DNA of 64,000 nucleotides, taken from the NCBI RefSeq assembly GCF_042651565.1, contig NZ_JBHSDF010000004.1; one strand, given 5' to 3'. Positions 26,489 to 34,940 of the stretch are shown here, one piece after another (positions within the stretch are counted from its first letter, which is position 1; every line of letters begins with the position of its first letter). The notes below the pieces were generated by a model that made no database searches, had not been told where the DNA came from, and worked only from the letters and a program-made list of their open reading frames with translations. Origin of the DNA: Salinispirillum marinum (GTDB lineage Bacteria > Pseudomonadota > Gammaproteobacteria > Pseudomonadales > Natronospirillaceae). The position numbers and the translations under genes are program-made.

Positions 26489-27954
26489 TGCCCCACTTGG
26501 TAGCTGCCGGATACCGTGGTTTCTTGGCTGTCGGTCAGGCTAAAGCCACCACGTACCTGCTGGGCGTTATTGCCGTGAAAGGTGCCGGTAATATGGCCGG
26601 TGGCGTCAAATTCTGTGCTGCCGTTGGAATGGAAAGCCTCATTAAACTCCAATTGTGTGTTCAGCAAGCTGCCGCCTTGTATGATATTGCCTTCAATACC
26701 GCCGTTAAATAATGCGCGCCAATAGCTGTCTGACCCAGCGGAATCCAAAATCAACTCACCACTGTTCACCGTACCTTCGGTAAAATTCACCTGAAACGAC
26801 AGGCTCATTACATAGTCAAAGCCTTGGTCTATGCTGAAGTTCAATAGGTTGTTATAGGTCACCGTGCCGGTTTTCGCGGCGATGACATCCGGCGGGGTAG
26901 GTAAGCCCAGCTGAGGGTTTGGTATCACAACGACCGGGCGTGTTGGGGTGTTAACGGTATTGCTGAAGTCTACACCAACGGCAGTCGTCACTGTGGTGGG
27001 GGTATTTTGTTGCCCACCGCCTTGGCCGCCACCTTGTCCTGTACCGCCTTGGCCGGATTCACTGTTGTTGTCGCCAGTGTCGTTGCCGTCGTCACCGCTG
27101 TTATCGTTAGCACCTTGTTCCGAGCCATCGCCTTCGGCGTCCGACCCCTCAGAGCCATCGCCTTCTCCGTCCGACCCTTCAGAATCGCTGTCTTCTGAAT
27201 CTCCCTCATCGGATTCATCGCTCTCTTCTTCCGAGCTTTCTTCTTCTGAATCTTCTTCCGATTCGTCTTCTTCAGACTCCTCTTCATCCGACTCGTCGGT
27301 TTCTTCTTCGCTGTCGTCTTCTTCGTCGGCAAAAACACTGGGCGCTGTGGCGTAGAAGGTTACTTCGCCTTCTTCATTCACCGAAGCGTAGGCAAATTCT
27401 TGCTCGCCACCCAACACAAAGCCGGGGCCAGTGTCGCTGCCCACACGAATTTCAATTTCGCCGTCCCATACGGCCATAAAGGTTTCGCCACCCACACGGC
27501 GCACTTCATAGGTGGTGCCACGAATACCAATGGTGGCCGCGCCAGTGCGCAGCTCGTATTCGTTGCCCTCGGAGGCCGGAGAGACCAAACCAGTGATCGT
27601 ACGTAAGCCGCCGGAAATCAATTCCATGGCAACCTTGCCTTCGCCAGTGGCAGGGTTGAACTGGTATTCAGCGATGACGAGTTCGCTGTTTTCGGTGAGC
27701 GACAGTAGGGCGTTGTCGGTCATCCTCAATTGGGTTTGTGCGCCTGCGCCCGTGAGTACACGGTCTACATTAAAGACCTGCGAACGGCGGGCCAAGGCCC
27801 GTTCTTCCAACAGCACGAGGTCCGTTGCATTAACATCGCCGCGGGTGGCCAGCACGGTCCCTGCCAGTTCTTTCTCTTGCGCGTGCGCCGTCAGGGCAAG
27901 GCTAGTGGCGGCGATCAGGCATGCCAGGCTGTTTTTCTGAAATTTGGTTACCAT
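26485..27954 (-). CDS. FecR-domain protein with acidic Ser/Glu/Asp linker and TbpB-like C-terminal barrel domain
   Basis: The 489-residue product has a signal peptide cleaved after AHA (about residue 25), a FecR domain at about residues 30-190 (with GAQTQLRMTDNALLSL and IGIRGTTYEV), an extremely acidic low-complexity stretch at about 210-300 (Ser, Glu and Asp), a Gly/Gln linker, and a C-terminal beta domain at about 320-489. That last part ends in GTFHGNNAQQVRGGFSL, the sort of phrase found in the barrel domain of TbpB and of other surface lipoproteins delivered by Slam. Unlike classical FecR regulators it has no cytoplasmic or membrane segment, and no sigma factor or receptor is adjacent. 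The gene overlaps both neighbours. A surface or periplasmic scaffold is more likely than signalling. Confidence 0.8.
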   Translation of the reverse strand: MVTKFQKNSLACLIAATSLALTAHAQEKELAGTVLATRGDVNATDLVLLEERALARRSQVFNVDRVLTGAGAQTQLRMTDNALLSLTENSELVIAEYQFNPATGEGKVAMELISGGLRTITGLVSPASEGNEYELRTGAATIGIRGTTYEVRRVGGETFMAVWDGEIEIRVGSDTGPGFVLGGEQEFAYASVNEEGEVTFYATAPSVFADEEDDSEEETDESDEEESEEDESEEDSEEESSEEESDESDEGDSEDSDSEGSDGEGDGSEGSDAEGDGSEQGANDNSGDDGNDTGDNNSESGQGGTGQGGGQGGGQQNTPTTVTTAVGVDFSNTVNTPTRPVVVIPNPQLGLPTPPDVIAAKTGTVTYNNLLNFSIDQGFDYVMSLSFQVNFTEGTVNSGELILDSAGSDSYWRALFNGGIEGNIIQGGSLLNTQLEFNEAFHSNGSTEFDATGHITGTFHGNNAQQVRGGFSLTDSQETTVSGSYQVGQ

Positions 27955-29321
27955 TGGTGTTGATACCCCACTGCCAGTTCAAGCCCGCGATAGTCGTTCA
28001 GGTCTTGATTGCTCAAGTTAGTGAACGCTCGCACCCGCGCACTGACGGTGCCCATGTCGCCATAAGCGCGCGACACCATCAGTTGAGAATTGATTAAATT
28101 GGCCTGTTGGTTGGTGCCAAAGGTGGCATTTTCTTCAAAGTCATAGGTGACCTGTGAACCAAAGAGACCCTGTACCAAATAATGCTCACCCCACATAAAC
28201 TGCGGAACCAATGTGCCACTGACATTAATGCTCGATGGCGCAAAATCGTCCGCCAGCGCCAAGGTGCTGGCCGTTTGCCATAGAACGTTAACGGCTCCTT
28301 GGCCGAAACTCAGTACATCTGAAACGCCACCTTGTAAGCTGTAGGAGTTGCTGTCGCCCAGGCTAAGAATCAGTGCGGCATCGGCGTCTAGGGTGCCTAG
28401 TATGTCCGCGCGCCCAATAGAGCCAACGGCGTTTAGACCGGAAGAATCTGCATTGATAAACGGCAAAAGTTGTCCACCAAAACGTCGACCATCTTCATAC
28501 TGCCAGTTCCCCGCCAATACACCGCCAACGTTGTTGGCATCGCCAAAGGTACTTAACCGTGAGGTCACACCGGCTTGCAGCGTTCGTGTAAGTTGCTGGG
28601 TGCGCTGTTCACGGCGCTGATAGGCCGCTTGCAGAGCTAGCGCAGGGGCGGCTTCGGACTGAAATTCACTGCCGGGTTCAAAACTACCGCCATCAGGCAG
28701 GTCAATTTCGTCATAATACGTCCCGGTGTTGATGTTCGTGTGGAATTGCGCTTCGGCAGACAGCGTGAAGGTATTGGAGGTACGTTGCGCCGCTTCTAAG
28801 GCTTCAAGTTCAAACAACAAACGCAAGCGGCGCTCGGTTTGCGCAGCACTGAGGTTGTAGGCTTCTAATAAAGTGAGCTGGCGACGGGCAAAGGCGGTGT
28901 TTTGGTTGATCAAATAGCCTTGCGTACGCAGTAACCGCGCTTCCGCGTTACGCGGCTCTACCAAGTTCACCCGTTCTAGCGCAAACAGACCGAGATCGGT
29001 TTCACCCACTTGCAGTGCCGCCCTGCCATAATACAGGTCAAACAGCGGTTCACCTTCGTAGTCTGGTGCCAACCGATTGCCTTCGGTAAAGGCTTCATCC
29101 CAGCGTTGTTGGTCTACCAAATCTATCAAGCGCTGCAAGGCCGACTGGGTTTCCGTCTCTACGCTACGTATGACCATTTGTGCAATGTCGAAGGAGCCCA
29201 TGGGCAAAGGTGAGGGTGATGAAGAGGTCGCCCACACGGACATAGGCACAAGCAGAAACACCAGTGTAAAAAAGAAATACGTCGAACGCCGTTTGAACGG
29301 TAACGTTAAAGTGGTTGGCAT
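27948..29321 (-). CDS. TPR plus outer-membrane beta-barrel protein, Slam-like
   Basis: The 457-residue protein has a signal peptide (cleavage near VWA, residue 31), an alpha-helical N-terminal domain with TPR-like pairs (WDEAFTEGNRLAPDYEGEPL, then GRAALQVGETDLGLFALERV and the NAEARLLRTQGYL repeat) to about residue 185, and a C-terminal part of alternating strands ending in YQHQW, with the terminal aromatic of outer-membrane barrels. This layout, and the HTNINTG phrase where the barrel begins, resemble Slam (DUF560), which moves lipoproteins to the cell surface. It starts the operon of FecR/TbpB-like and giant lipoprotein genes, overlapping the FecR gene by seven bases. The Slam link is inference from layout and not from identified catalytic motifs; a generic TPR-barrel porin is the alternative. 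Confidence 0.65.
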   Translation of the reverse strand: MPTTLTLPFKRRSTYFFFTLVFLLVPMSVWATSSSPSPLPMGSFDIAQMVIRSVETETQSALQRLIDLVDQQRWDEAFTEGNRLAPDYEGEPLFDLYYGRAALQVGETDLGLFALERVNLVEPRNAEARLLRTQGYLINQNTAFARRQLTLLEAYNLSAAQTERRLRLLFELEALEAAQRTSNTFTLSAEAQFHTNINTGTYYDEIDLPDGGSFEPGSEFQSEAAPALALQAAYQRREQRTQQLTRTLQAGVTSRLSTFGDANNVGGVLAGNWQYEDGRRFGGQLLPFINADSSGLNAVGSIGRADILGTLDADAALILSLGDSNSYSLQGGVSDVLSFGQGAVNVLWQTASTLALADDFAPSSINVSGTLVPQFMWGEHYLVQGLFGSQVTYDFEENATFGTNQQANLINSQLMVSRAYGDMGTVSARVRAFTNLSNQDLNDYRGLELAVGYQHQW

Positions 29322-29409
29322 AAAAAGCTCAGCTGTTGGTCATCCTTATAGGTTAGTTTTTAGCCTGAATGTACAGGAAAAGCAAATGACATTTTTCATG
29401 ATGTCAGTC

Positions 29410-29422
29410 CGAACAATGTTCG
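29410..29422. promoter_or_regulatory. 13-base palindrome in the divergent promoter region of the surface locus
   Basis: CGAACAATGTTCG is a perfect palindrome about a central base, midway in the 234-bp gap between the Slam-like operon and the divergent lipoprotein gene. Nearby at 29476-29492 five C and five G residues enclose a 7-base loop. Either could control both directions, but no regulator is encoded here. The spacing differs from the LexA sites known to me. Confidence 0.3.
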
Positions 29423-29555
29423 CGCTGGAATCCTTGGTTTGCCTGTGTTTTTCTTATTTAGCGCAGTCTGATTGACCCCCTTGTTCAGGGGGATTCGCCA
29501 AAAGCCAAAATCCTTACACTGGTCGCTAACGTTATTGCTTGGAAGGAGTTAGCTC

Positions 29556-31094
29556 ATGAAACCGTGGTTTAAATGGTTGTTAATGCCCTTTTTCGTGTTG
29601 GCCCTTGTTGGGTGTAATGCGGAGTCGACGGAAGATAGCACAGGCAGTGATGACGAAAGTTCGCAAAATGATTCCACGAACGATGAAACGAGTTCAGATT
29701 CAAACGATGATGACACGGCATCATCCGGTGATGAGCCTACCGGCACTCTGCGGTCCTCAACGGCTACTGCCATCACCGGTATGTCGATTGACTGCACCTC
29801 AACCACGTTCTGCCAACTCCGCGTAGCAGGAGCACACCAATTGGCCGATGGTCGGGTGATGATTCTTACCAGTTTTAATCGCACAAAAGCGGGATACGCT
29901 CTTCGAGAATGGCATTGGGTGCAACTCAATGAAGAACTGAACGGGTTAGACACCGACTTCGCCGACAACGGCGTCAAAATTATGCCCGGTGGCGATTTTG
30001 TTGACTACTACGCCTCACGCGCCTATGCGTGGGACAGCGAAGAGCGTTTGGTCGTTCTTAGCCACCCGAGAAATGCCACAGGAGAGCGAATAGCTTCTTA
30101 TGTAGAACGCTACGCCAGCAATGGCGACATCGACACTACCTTTGGTAACAGCAATCAGTTCTTACTGCCCACGCAAGCGGTGTCCACGGGGCAGCGCACA
30201 ACCGCATTAACGGTACTGTCGGATGACCGAATTGTCATCGGAGGTACCGTCGGCAGTGGGTATCCGGTTACCCGCAACTGGACACTTCGAGTGGTCACCG
30301 AAGCTGGTGAACTAGACGCAACAGTCCACCCGGACAGTGAGCCAAAAGTCTACAACATTGATGGCGCCAATAACGATACGGTTCTGCAAGGGCTCTATGT
30401 GCATGGCAGCCATCTCTATGCGTGGGGTGTAGGTGACGATGACAAACACATCGTTATGCGCATTAATACGTCGGATTGGACGATTGACGACACCTTCGGC
30501 ACCGATGGCGTGGTATCCGTTATAACGGAAACGGACGCTTACATTAGTGATGTTCTGGTCGATAGCCAGGGCCGATTAGTTGTGGTGGGTAGTGGTCCAG
30601 GTCAAGACACCAATGTTCTTAGTGCTGATTCTGGTTGGGCCTATCATATATATCGCTATACCAGTGCTGGCGTTGCGGATACAGGGTTTGGTACCGCCGG
30701 TTTGGTGAAAGTGGATTTTGGATACAGTAATGTGCAAACACAAACCATTAATGATTATGCCTACAAGGTTTACGAACAGGAGAATGGAAAGCTGGTTGTG
30801 GTGGGTCACTCCAACAGCGGCACCGGCTCGCCACCTCCCAGAGGCATCAGCATGATTCGCTTACTGACCAATGGTGATTTAGACACCACCTTCGGGCCGG
30901 TGGATAAACGTCTGCAAGCGCAAAGCATTGGTGCGGGCTATATTTGGGCATCCAACTCGCAAACCGGCCGCACACAAACCGCGGTGATTGCATTGCAGGA
31001 TGGCAGCCTGCTGGGTGTGGCGGCGAACCGGAACTCAAGCTCTACGCAATTGCAGAACTATACCGCGCCTATTGCTTTGCATCGGTGGGATTGA
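29556..31094 (+). CDS. Delta-60 repeat lipoprotein (512 aa)
   Basis: A lipoprotein signal (PFFVLALVGCNA) is followed by an acidic Ser/Asp/Glu-rich tether of about 40 residues and then by delta-60 beta-propeller units: DIDTTFGNSN, WTIDDTFGTDGVV, GVADTGFGTAGLV and GDLDTTFGPV. An excellent ribosome site, GGAAGGAG at 29541-29548, fixes the start. It is transcribed away from the Slam-like operon but its repeats and lipidation match the giant proteins of that operon, so it may be another client of the same system. The function is unknown; the propeller could bind carbohydrate or protein. Confidence 0.8.
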   Translation: MKPWFKWLLMPFFVLALVGCNAESTEDSTGSDDESSQNDSTNDETSSDSNDDDTASSGDEPTGTLRSSTATAITGMSIDCTSTTFCQLRVAGAHQLADGRVMILTSFNRTKAGYALREWHWVQLNEELNGLDTDFADNGVKIMPGGDFVDYYASRAYAWDSEERLVVLSHPRNATGERIASYVERYASNGDIDTTFGNSNQFLLPTQAVSTGQRTTALTVLSDDRIVIGGTVGSGYPVTRNWTLRVVTEAGELDATVHPDSEPKVYNIDGANNDTVLQGLYVHGSHLYAWGVGDDDKHIVMRINTSDWTIDDTFGTDGVVSVITETDAYISDVLVDSQGRLVVVGSGPGQDTNVLSADSGWAYHIYRYTSAGVADTGFGTAGLVKVDFGYSNVQTQTINDYAYKVYEQENGKLVVVGHSNSGTGSPPPRGISMIRLLTNGDLDTTFGPVDKRLQAQSIGAGYIWASNSQTGRTQTAVIALQDGSLLGVAANRNSSSTQLQNYTAPIALHRWD

Positions 31095-31264
31095 GAATTT
31101 AGTTTATGAGTAGGGGTGCTGGCAAAGCAGGGAAGCCAACCTGCTCCACCCCTCAAACATCGGTATTAGGTCTAGGCATTGTCACAATCACCCGCTACAC
31201 TTCTGCTCAATGTTCGTTGGGGCTAATTCAGCCGCAGCAAAATGAATGGTAAGGAGCTGGATTG

Positions 31265-32818
31265 GTGACAGATCAAAGTATTACGTCTAACCCTCGTCAT
31301 AGCCATGATGTTCGGGACGATGAAATCGACATCGGCGAGTTAATCAGCAGTGTGTGGGCAACCAAATGGCGAGTGCTGGTTTCGGTAACAGTGGTTGCAA
31401 CGTTGTTTGTCGTATTGCAGGCGGTGTCATTTTTGCGTGATTCGTCGACGGTGCGCTACAGCCAAGAATTCGATCTGACTTTTGAAGGATTGAGCGACGG
31501 GGAATTCCCTGATGGTTCAGAGTTTGTGTTGAGTGACATCATCAGTCCTACCGTGTTAACCCGGGTGTATAACCGGAATAATCTTGAACAACAGGATATG
31601 TCACTGGACCAGTTTCGTCGCGCCTTCACCATCGAACCTTTTTCTCCAGAATATTTTCTTATCCAGCAGCGCTATCGCGCTGAAGCGGACAGCCAAAACC
31701 TCTCTGCGGCGGAATTGCAGGCCCTGCAAGACCGATTAACCGAGGAATTGTCGTTAGCGAACAGTGGCGGCGTCCGCATCAGCATGAGTTTGCCCGAGCA
31801 AACTGCTATATCTGAAACCTTAGCCAGCAAATTGCTCTTGGATGTTGCCAGCGTGTGGGCGGATCGTGCCATTAATGAACGAGGCGTGCTTAAACTTAAC
31901 ATTCCTATCTATTCTGAACGTATTTTCGACGAGCAACGCTTTGAGAACCTGGATTATCTGCTGGGCATTGAGTTGCTGCTGGAAAACATATCGTTGATTA
32001 CCGGTAACGTTGAGGCCTTGAAAGAAGTGCCTGGCTCGACCAGCATCGTAGACGACGAAACCGGCTACAATTTGGAAGATCTCGAAAAAGCCATTATGGA
32101 TGTAGCCGACTATGATTTGCGGCAATTGATTGACCCGGTAAAAGAATTGGGCTTAACCCGAAATGAAGCGGTGGTGCGTCTGTATTACACTCGCCGCTTG
32201 CAAGAGCTGGAACTTCAACTGAATTTGTGGGAACAGCGAGCCGAAGTAACGCGTTCGGTTATGCAGCAGTTCGCACAAGACAGTAGTCAGTCACAACCCG
32301 GTAGCAACGGGCAGGGGCAGGGCAGTTTACAGCTGGGTGATGGCTTCTTGGATCGATTGTTAGAAGTATCACGCCAAGGCAGTGATGTGGAGTTTCGCCA
32401 AAGCTTAACGGAATTGGTCCTAGAGTACGAAAACGAAGCCCTTGATATCAATCAAGAAATGGCCGAGATTCAATTAACATTAAACGCTATAAGTAACACT
32501 GGGGCGAACTCGGAAAACGAGCTAAGAGAACTCTACATTCAGGAAGTGCAGGAAAAATTACCCAGTGTTCTTAACACGCTGCGCGACTATACACGGGTGG
32601 TCGGTCGATTGCATGAACGCCTTGGAGAGCAGCTGACTGGCAATATCAGCCAGTTGATCATCCCTCAAGGTGGATCGTTCAATATTGCCACCCCGAGCAT
32701 ATTGCCGCAGCGGACACTGCTGATTTTGGTGGCCTTGATGGTTGTTACCGGGTTTGCCGCCATGGTCATCAGTTTGATTGCGGACATGATGAAGCGCCGC
32801 AAAATGGCTGGCGCCTGA
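31265..32818 (+). CDS. Wzz/PCP-type chain-length determinant-like protein (517 aa)
   Basis: The protein has the co-polymerase layout of Wzz-type proteins: a short cytoplasmic N-terminus, a first membrane helix (WRVLVSVTVVATLFVVLQAV) near residue 40, a periplasmic domain of about 430 residues with coiled-coil character, and a second helix (LLILVALMVVTGFAAMVISL) before a basic tail (MKRRKMAGA). The acidic DDEIDIGELISSVW lead is typical. I prefer the GTG at 31265 because AAGGAG at 31251-31256 is spaced eight bases from it; a TTG three bases earlier gives one more residue. It has no tyrosine-kinase domain. It probably sets polysaccharide chain length in partnership with a Wzy polymerase. A second, shorter Wzz gene is about 2.1 kb downstream. 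Confidence 0.78.
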   Translation: MTDQSITSNPRHSHDVRDDEIDIGELISSVWATKWRVLVSVTVVATLFVVLQAVSFLRDSSTVRYSQEFDLTFEGLSDGEFPDGSEFVLSDIISPTVLTRVYNRNNLEQQDMSLDQFRRAFTIEPFSPEYFLIQQRYRAEADSQNLSAAELQALQDRLTEELSLANSGGVRISMSLPEQTAISETLASKLLLDVASVWADRAINERGVLKLNIPIYSERIFDEQRFENLDYLLGIELLLENISLITGNVEALKEVPGSTSIVDDETGYNLEDLEKAIMDVADYDLRQLIDPVKELGLTRNEAVVRLYYTRRLQELELQLNLWEQRAEVTRSVMQQFAQDSSQSQPGSNGQGQGSLQLGDGFLDRLLEVSRQGSDVEFRQSLTELVLEYENEALDINQEMAEIQLTLNAISNTGANSENELRELYIQEVQEKLPSVLNTLRDYTRVVGRLHERLGEQLTGNISQLIIPQGGSFNIATPSILPQRTLLILVALMVVTGFAAMVISLIADMMKRRKMAGA

Positions 32819-32835
32819 AAGGAATATGGATGATT

Positions 32836-32874
32836 CAGCATACCCTCAAAAACACGTTTACTGAGGGTATGCTG
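32836..32874. other. Perfect 13-bp hairpin in the rfaH leader
   Basis: CAGCATACCCTCA at 32836-32848 pairs perfectly with TGAGGGTATGCTG at 32862-32874 around a 13-base loop. It starts 18 bases after the wzz-like stop and ends 46 bases before the rfaH start. There is no T-run after the stem, so it is not a standard intrinsic terminator; it may be an attenuator, an RNA-processing site or an end stem of the upstream message. Confidence 0.55.
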
Positions 32875-32920
32875 CTAAACGCAGCTCAAGCGGCCACGGT
32901 AGAACATTGAGTACGAGGCG

Positions 32921-33472
32921 ATGCAACCAAAGAAACCAACGTCCAAAATGGCGAATCCGAAAGACTTAACCGCGCAGCCAGAAATGGCCTGGTATCTGTT
33001 GCAGTGTAAACCGCGCGATGGCTTTCGGGCCGATGAACATCTGCAAAACCAGGGGTTCAGCACCTTCCACCCGACTCACCCGGTGCGCAAAACCCAGCGT
33101 GGAAAGCCGGTTGTCCTGATAGAATCCCTGTTTCCTTATTATGTTTTCGTGCGTCTGCACAAAGATGTCAACTGGGTCACCATTCGGTCCACGCGCGGTG
33201 TGGCACGTATCATTTCATTCAATGGGCACCCCACGCCGGTAGCGGACGCCATTGTCCATGGCTTGCGCTTTCAATGCGCCATTTTGAACAATGAAGTACC
33301 GGATCTTATGTTCAAACCCGGTGAAACCGTGACCATTATTGATGGCTGCTTCAAGGACCTCAAGGCTGTGGTGTCGGCAACGAAAGGTGATGAGCGTGTC
33401 GTCTTGTTGCTCAATATGCTCAACCGCCCACAATACGTTGAAGTGCCTGTGCAAGCCGTGGCCGCGGTATGA
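32921..33472 (+). CDS. rfaH: Transcription elongation factor RfaH
   Basis: RfaH is a NusG paralogue that joins RNA polymerase at ops sites and suppresses termination in long operons for surface polysaccharides. The 183-residue protein begins its NGN domain with AWYLLQCKPR, carries the ESLFPYYVFVRL strand and the RSTRGVARIISFNG loop typical of the family, and ends in a KOW-like domain (FKPGETVTIIDGCFKDLKAVV). The first ATG, with GAGGCG before it, gives an extension of about 21 residues ahead of the usual start. Its target element occurs twice in the same region (42339-42350 and 46395-46406), which supports the call. The gene overlaps manC by ATGA. Confidence 0.88.
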   Translation: MQPKKPTSKMANPKDLTAQPEMAWYLLQCKPRDGFRADEHLQNQGFSTFHPTHPVRKTQRGKPVVLIESLFPYYVFVRLHKDVNWVTIRSTRGVARIISFNGHPTPVADAIVHGLRFQCAILNNEVPDLMFKPGETVTIIDGCFKDLKAVVSATKGDERVVLLLNMLNRPQYVEVPVQAVAAV

Positions 33473-34860
33473 TCGTACCGGTTATTCTCGCCGGTGGCGT
33501 GGGGTCACGACTGTGGCCACTGTCGCGCGAGCAGTTTCCAAAGCAGTGCTTGCCGCTGGTCACACCAAGCACCAGTCTGTTTCAAAACACCGTGCAACGT
33601 TTCCAAGCGGTTGCTGATATGGCCGCACCGGTGATCGTCTGTGGCGAGGAACATCGTTTTCTGATGGCGCAGCAACTGCATGACATGGGAATCCATGGAC
33701 GCATTTTGTTGGAACCCAGTGGCAAAAATACCGCACCGGCGATTGCTTTAGCGGCACTTCAAGTAGCCGCAGAGTGGGGCGATGATAGCATTATGGTGGT
33801 CAGCCCGGCAGACCATGTGCTCACGCAGCCCGAGGCGCTAAAGGAGCCGTTGCAGCACGCCATCTATAAAGCACAGCAAGGCCATATCGTTACCTTGGGT
33901 GTTACGCCGGATCGTGCCGAAACGGGCTATGGTTACATCAAAACCGAGTATCCGCTTGCCGCGGAGGGTAGCCGTATAGGAGCGTTTACCGAGAAGCCGA
34001 CCCCGGCGAAAGCCACCGCTTATCTGGCCAGTGGCGAGTATCTGTGGAACGCCGGTCTGTTCGTTATGTCCGCGCGGGCCTATTTAAACGCCCTCGAACG
34101 TCACGCTCCGGACATCAGTGCCGCTGTAAAAGCGGCGTATCAACAACACAAGCAAGATATGGACTTTGTGCGCATAGATGCTGAAATCTGGGCACAGTGT
34201 CCATCGAACAGCATTGACTATGCGGTAATGGAATATATCGACAACGGTTGGGTCATTCCCCTGTCAGCCGGTTGGAGTGACGTGGGTAGCTGGTCATCGT
34301 TAAAGGACGTACTGCCGCACGATGAAAACCACAACGTCACTCATGGCGATGTGATCCTACGCAACACACGAAATTCCTACATACATGCCGACAGCGTACT
34401 CACCGCCGTGGTGGGAATGGATGACGTGGTGGTGGTGCAAACCGATGATGCTATCTTGGTGGCACATACGAACGATACCCAAGACGTCAAACAGATTGTC
34501 GAAGCATTGAAGCAGCAGCACCGGCCTGAATACGAAAAACACCTTACGCTTTATCGCCCGTGGGGGTGGTTCAAGCGAATTACCAGTGGTGACCGGCACA
34601 TCGTTAATAAAATTCTGGTACAACCGGGGCATCGCATCAGTGCACAAAAGCACATGCATCGTGCTGAGCATTGGGTCGTGGTGCGCGGTACAGCCAAGTT
34701 AATTGGCGAGCATGAAACGCGCTTGTTGACGGAAAATGAATCGGCGTTTATCCCGGTGGGGCAGGTTCATTCATTGGAAAACCCCGGTAAACTGCCGCTG
34801 GAATTGATCGAGATTCAAACCGGCAGTTACCTCGGTGAAGACGACATCATAAGGCTTTAG
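33469..34860 (+). CDS. manC: Mannose-1-phosphate guanylyltransferase / mannose-6-phosphate isomerase
   Basis: A bifunctional enzyme of 463 residues that makes GDP-mannose. The N-terminal nucleotidyltransferase begins MIVPVILAGGVGSRLWPLSRE, with the pyrophosphorylase signature FTEKPT; the C-terminal cupin-type isomerase domain shows KRITSGDRHIVNKILVQPG and HRAEHWVVVRGTA with its metal-binding histidines. The ATGA overlap with rfaH couples the genes. No manB or gmd is nearby, so the GDP-mannose could serve a common pathway. The family also includes AlgA and CpsB; the name is functional rather than positional. Confidence 0.9.
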   Translation: MIVPVILAGGVGSRLWPLSREQFPKQCLPLVTPSTSLFQNTVQRFQAVADMAAPVIVCGEEHRFLMAQQLHDMGIHGRILLEPSGKNTAPAIALAALQVAAEWGDDSIMVVSPADHVLTQPEALKEPLQHAIYKAQQGHIVTLGVTPDRAETGYGYIKTEYPLAAEGSRIGAFTEKPTPAKATAYLASGEYLWNAGLFVMSARAYLNALERHAPDISAAVKAAYQQHKQDMDFVRIDAEIWAQCPSNSIDYAVMEYIDNGWVIPLSAGWSDVGSWSSLKDVLPHDENHNVTHGDVILRNTRNSYIHADSVLTAVVGMDDVVVVQTDDAILVAHTNDTQDVKQIVEALKQQHRPEYEKHLTLYRPWGWFKRITSGDRHIVNKILVQPGHRISAQKHMHRAEHWVVVRGTAKLIGEHETRLLTENESAFIPVGQVHSLENPGKLPLELIEIQTGSYLGEDDIIRL

Positions 34861-34940
34861 GGGCGATGCACGCGCCAGCGTAAATACCGTATGGGCAATG
34901 CAAGAATAGCCCACTGTTAGACCACAGGAACCTTAAATAC

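Noticed and set aside
26948..27355. Plus-strand open frame rich in Ser and Pro opposite the FecR gene
   Set aside because: It is the complement of the acidic Ser/Glu/Asp coding repeat; the low complexity of that tract leaves a long stop-free antisense frame. No ribosome site or domain supports it.
26485..27954. FecR-type iron regulation system
   Set aside because: No FecI-like sigma factor or TonB receptor is present, and the protein lacks the membrane segment of a signalling FecR.
14910..29321. Giant genes as a prophage or transposon island
   Set aside because: No integrase, transposase or att-like repeats border them; base composition matches the surrounding chromosome.
29410..29422. LexA/SOS box at the palindrome CGAACAATGTTCG
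   Set aside because: The half-sites are spaced by three bases instead of the four of CGAAC-N4-GTTCG, and a gammaproteobacterial LexA site would be CTG-N10-CAG; neighbouring genes are not SOS genes.
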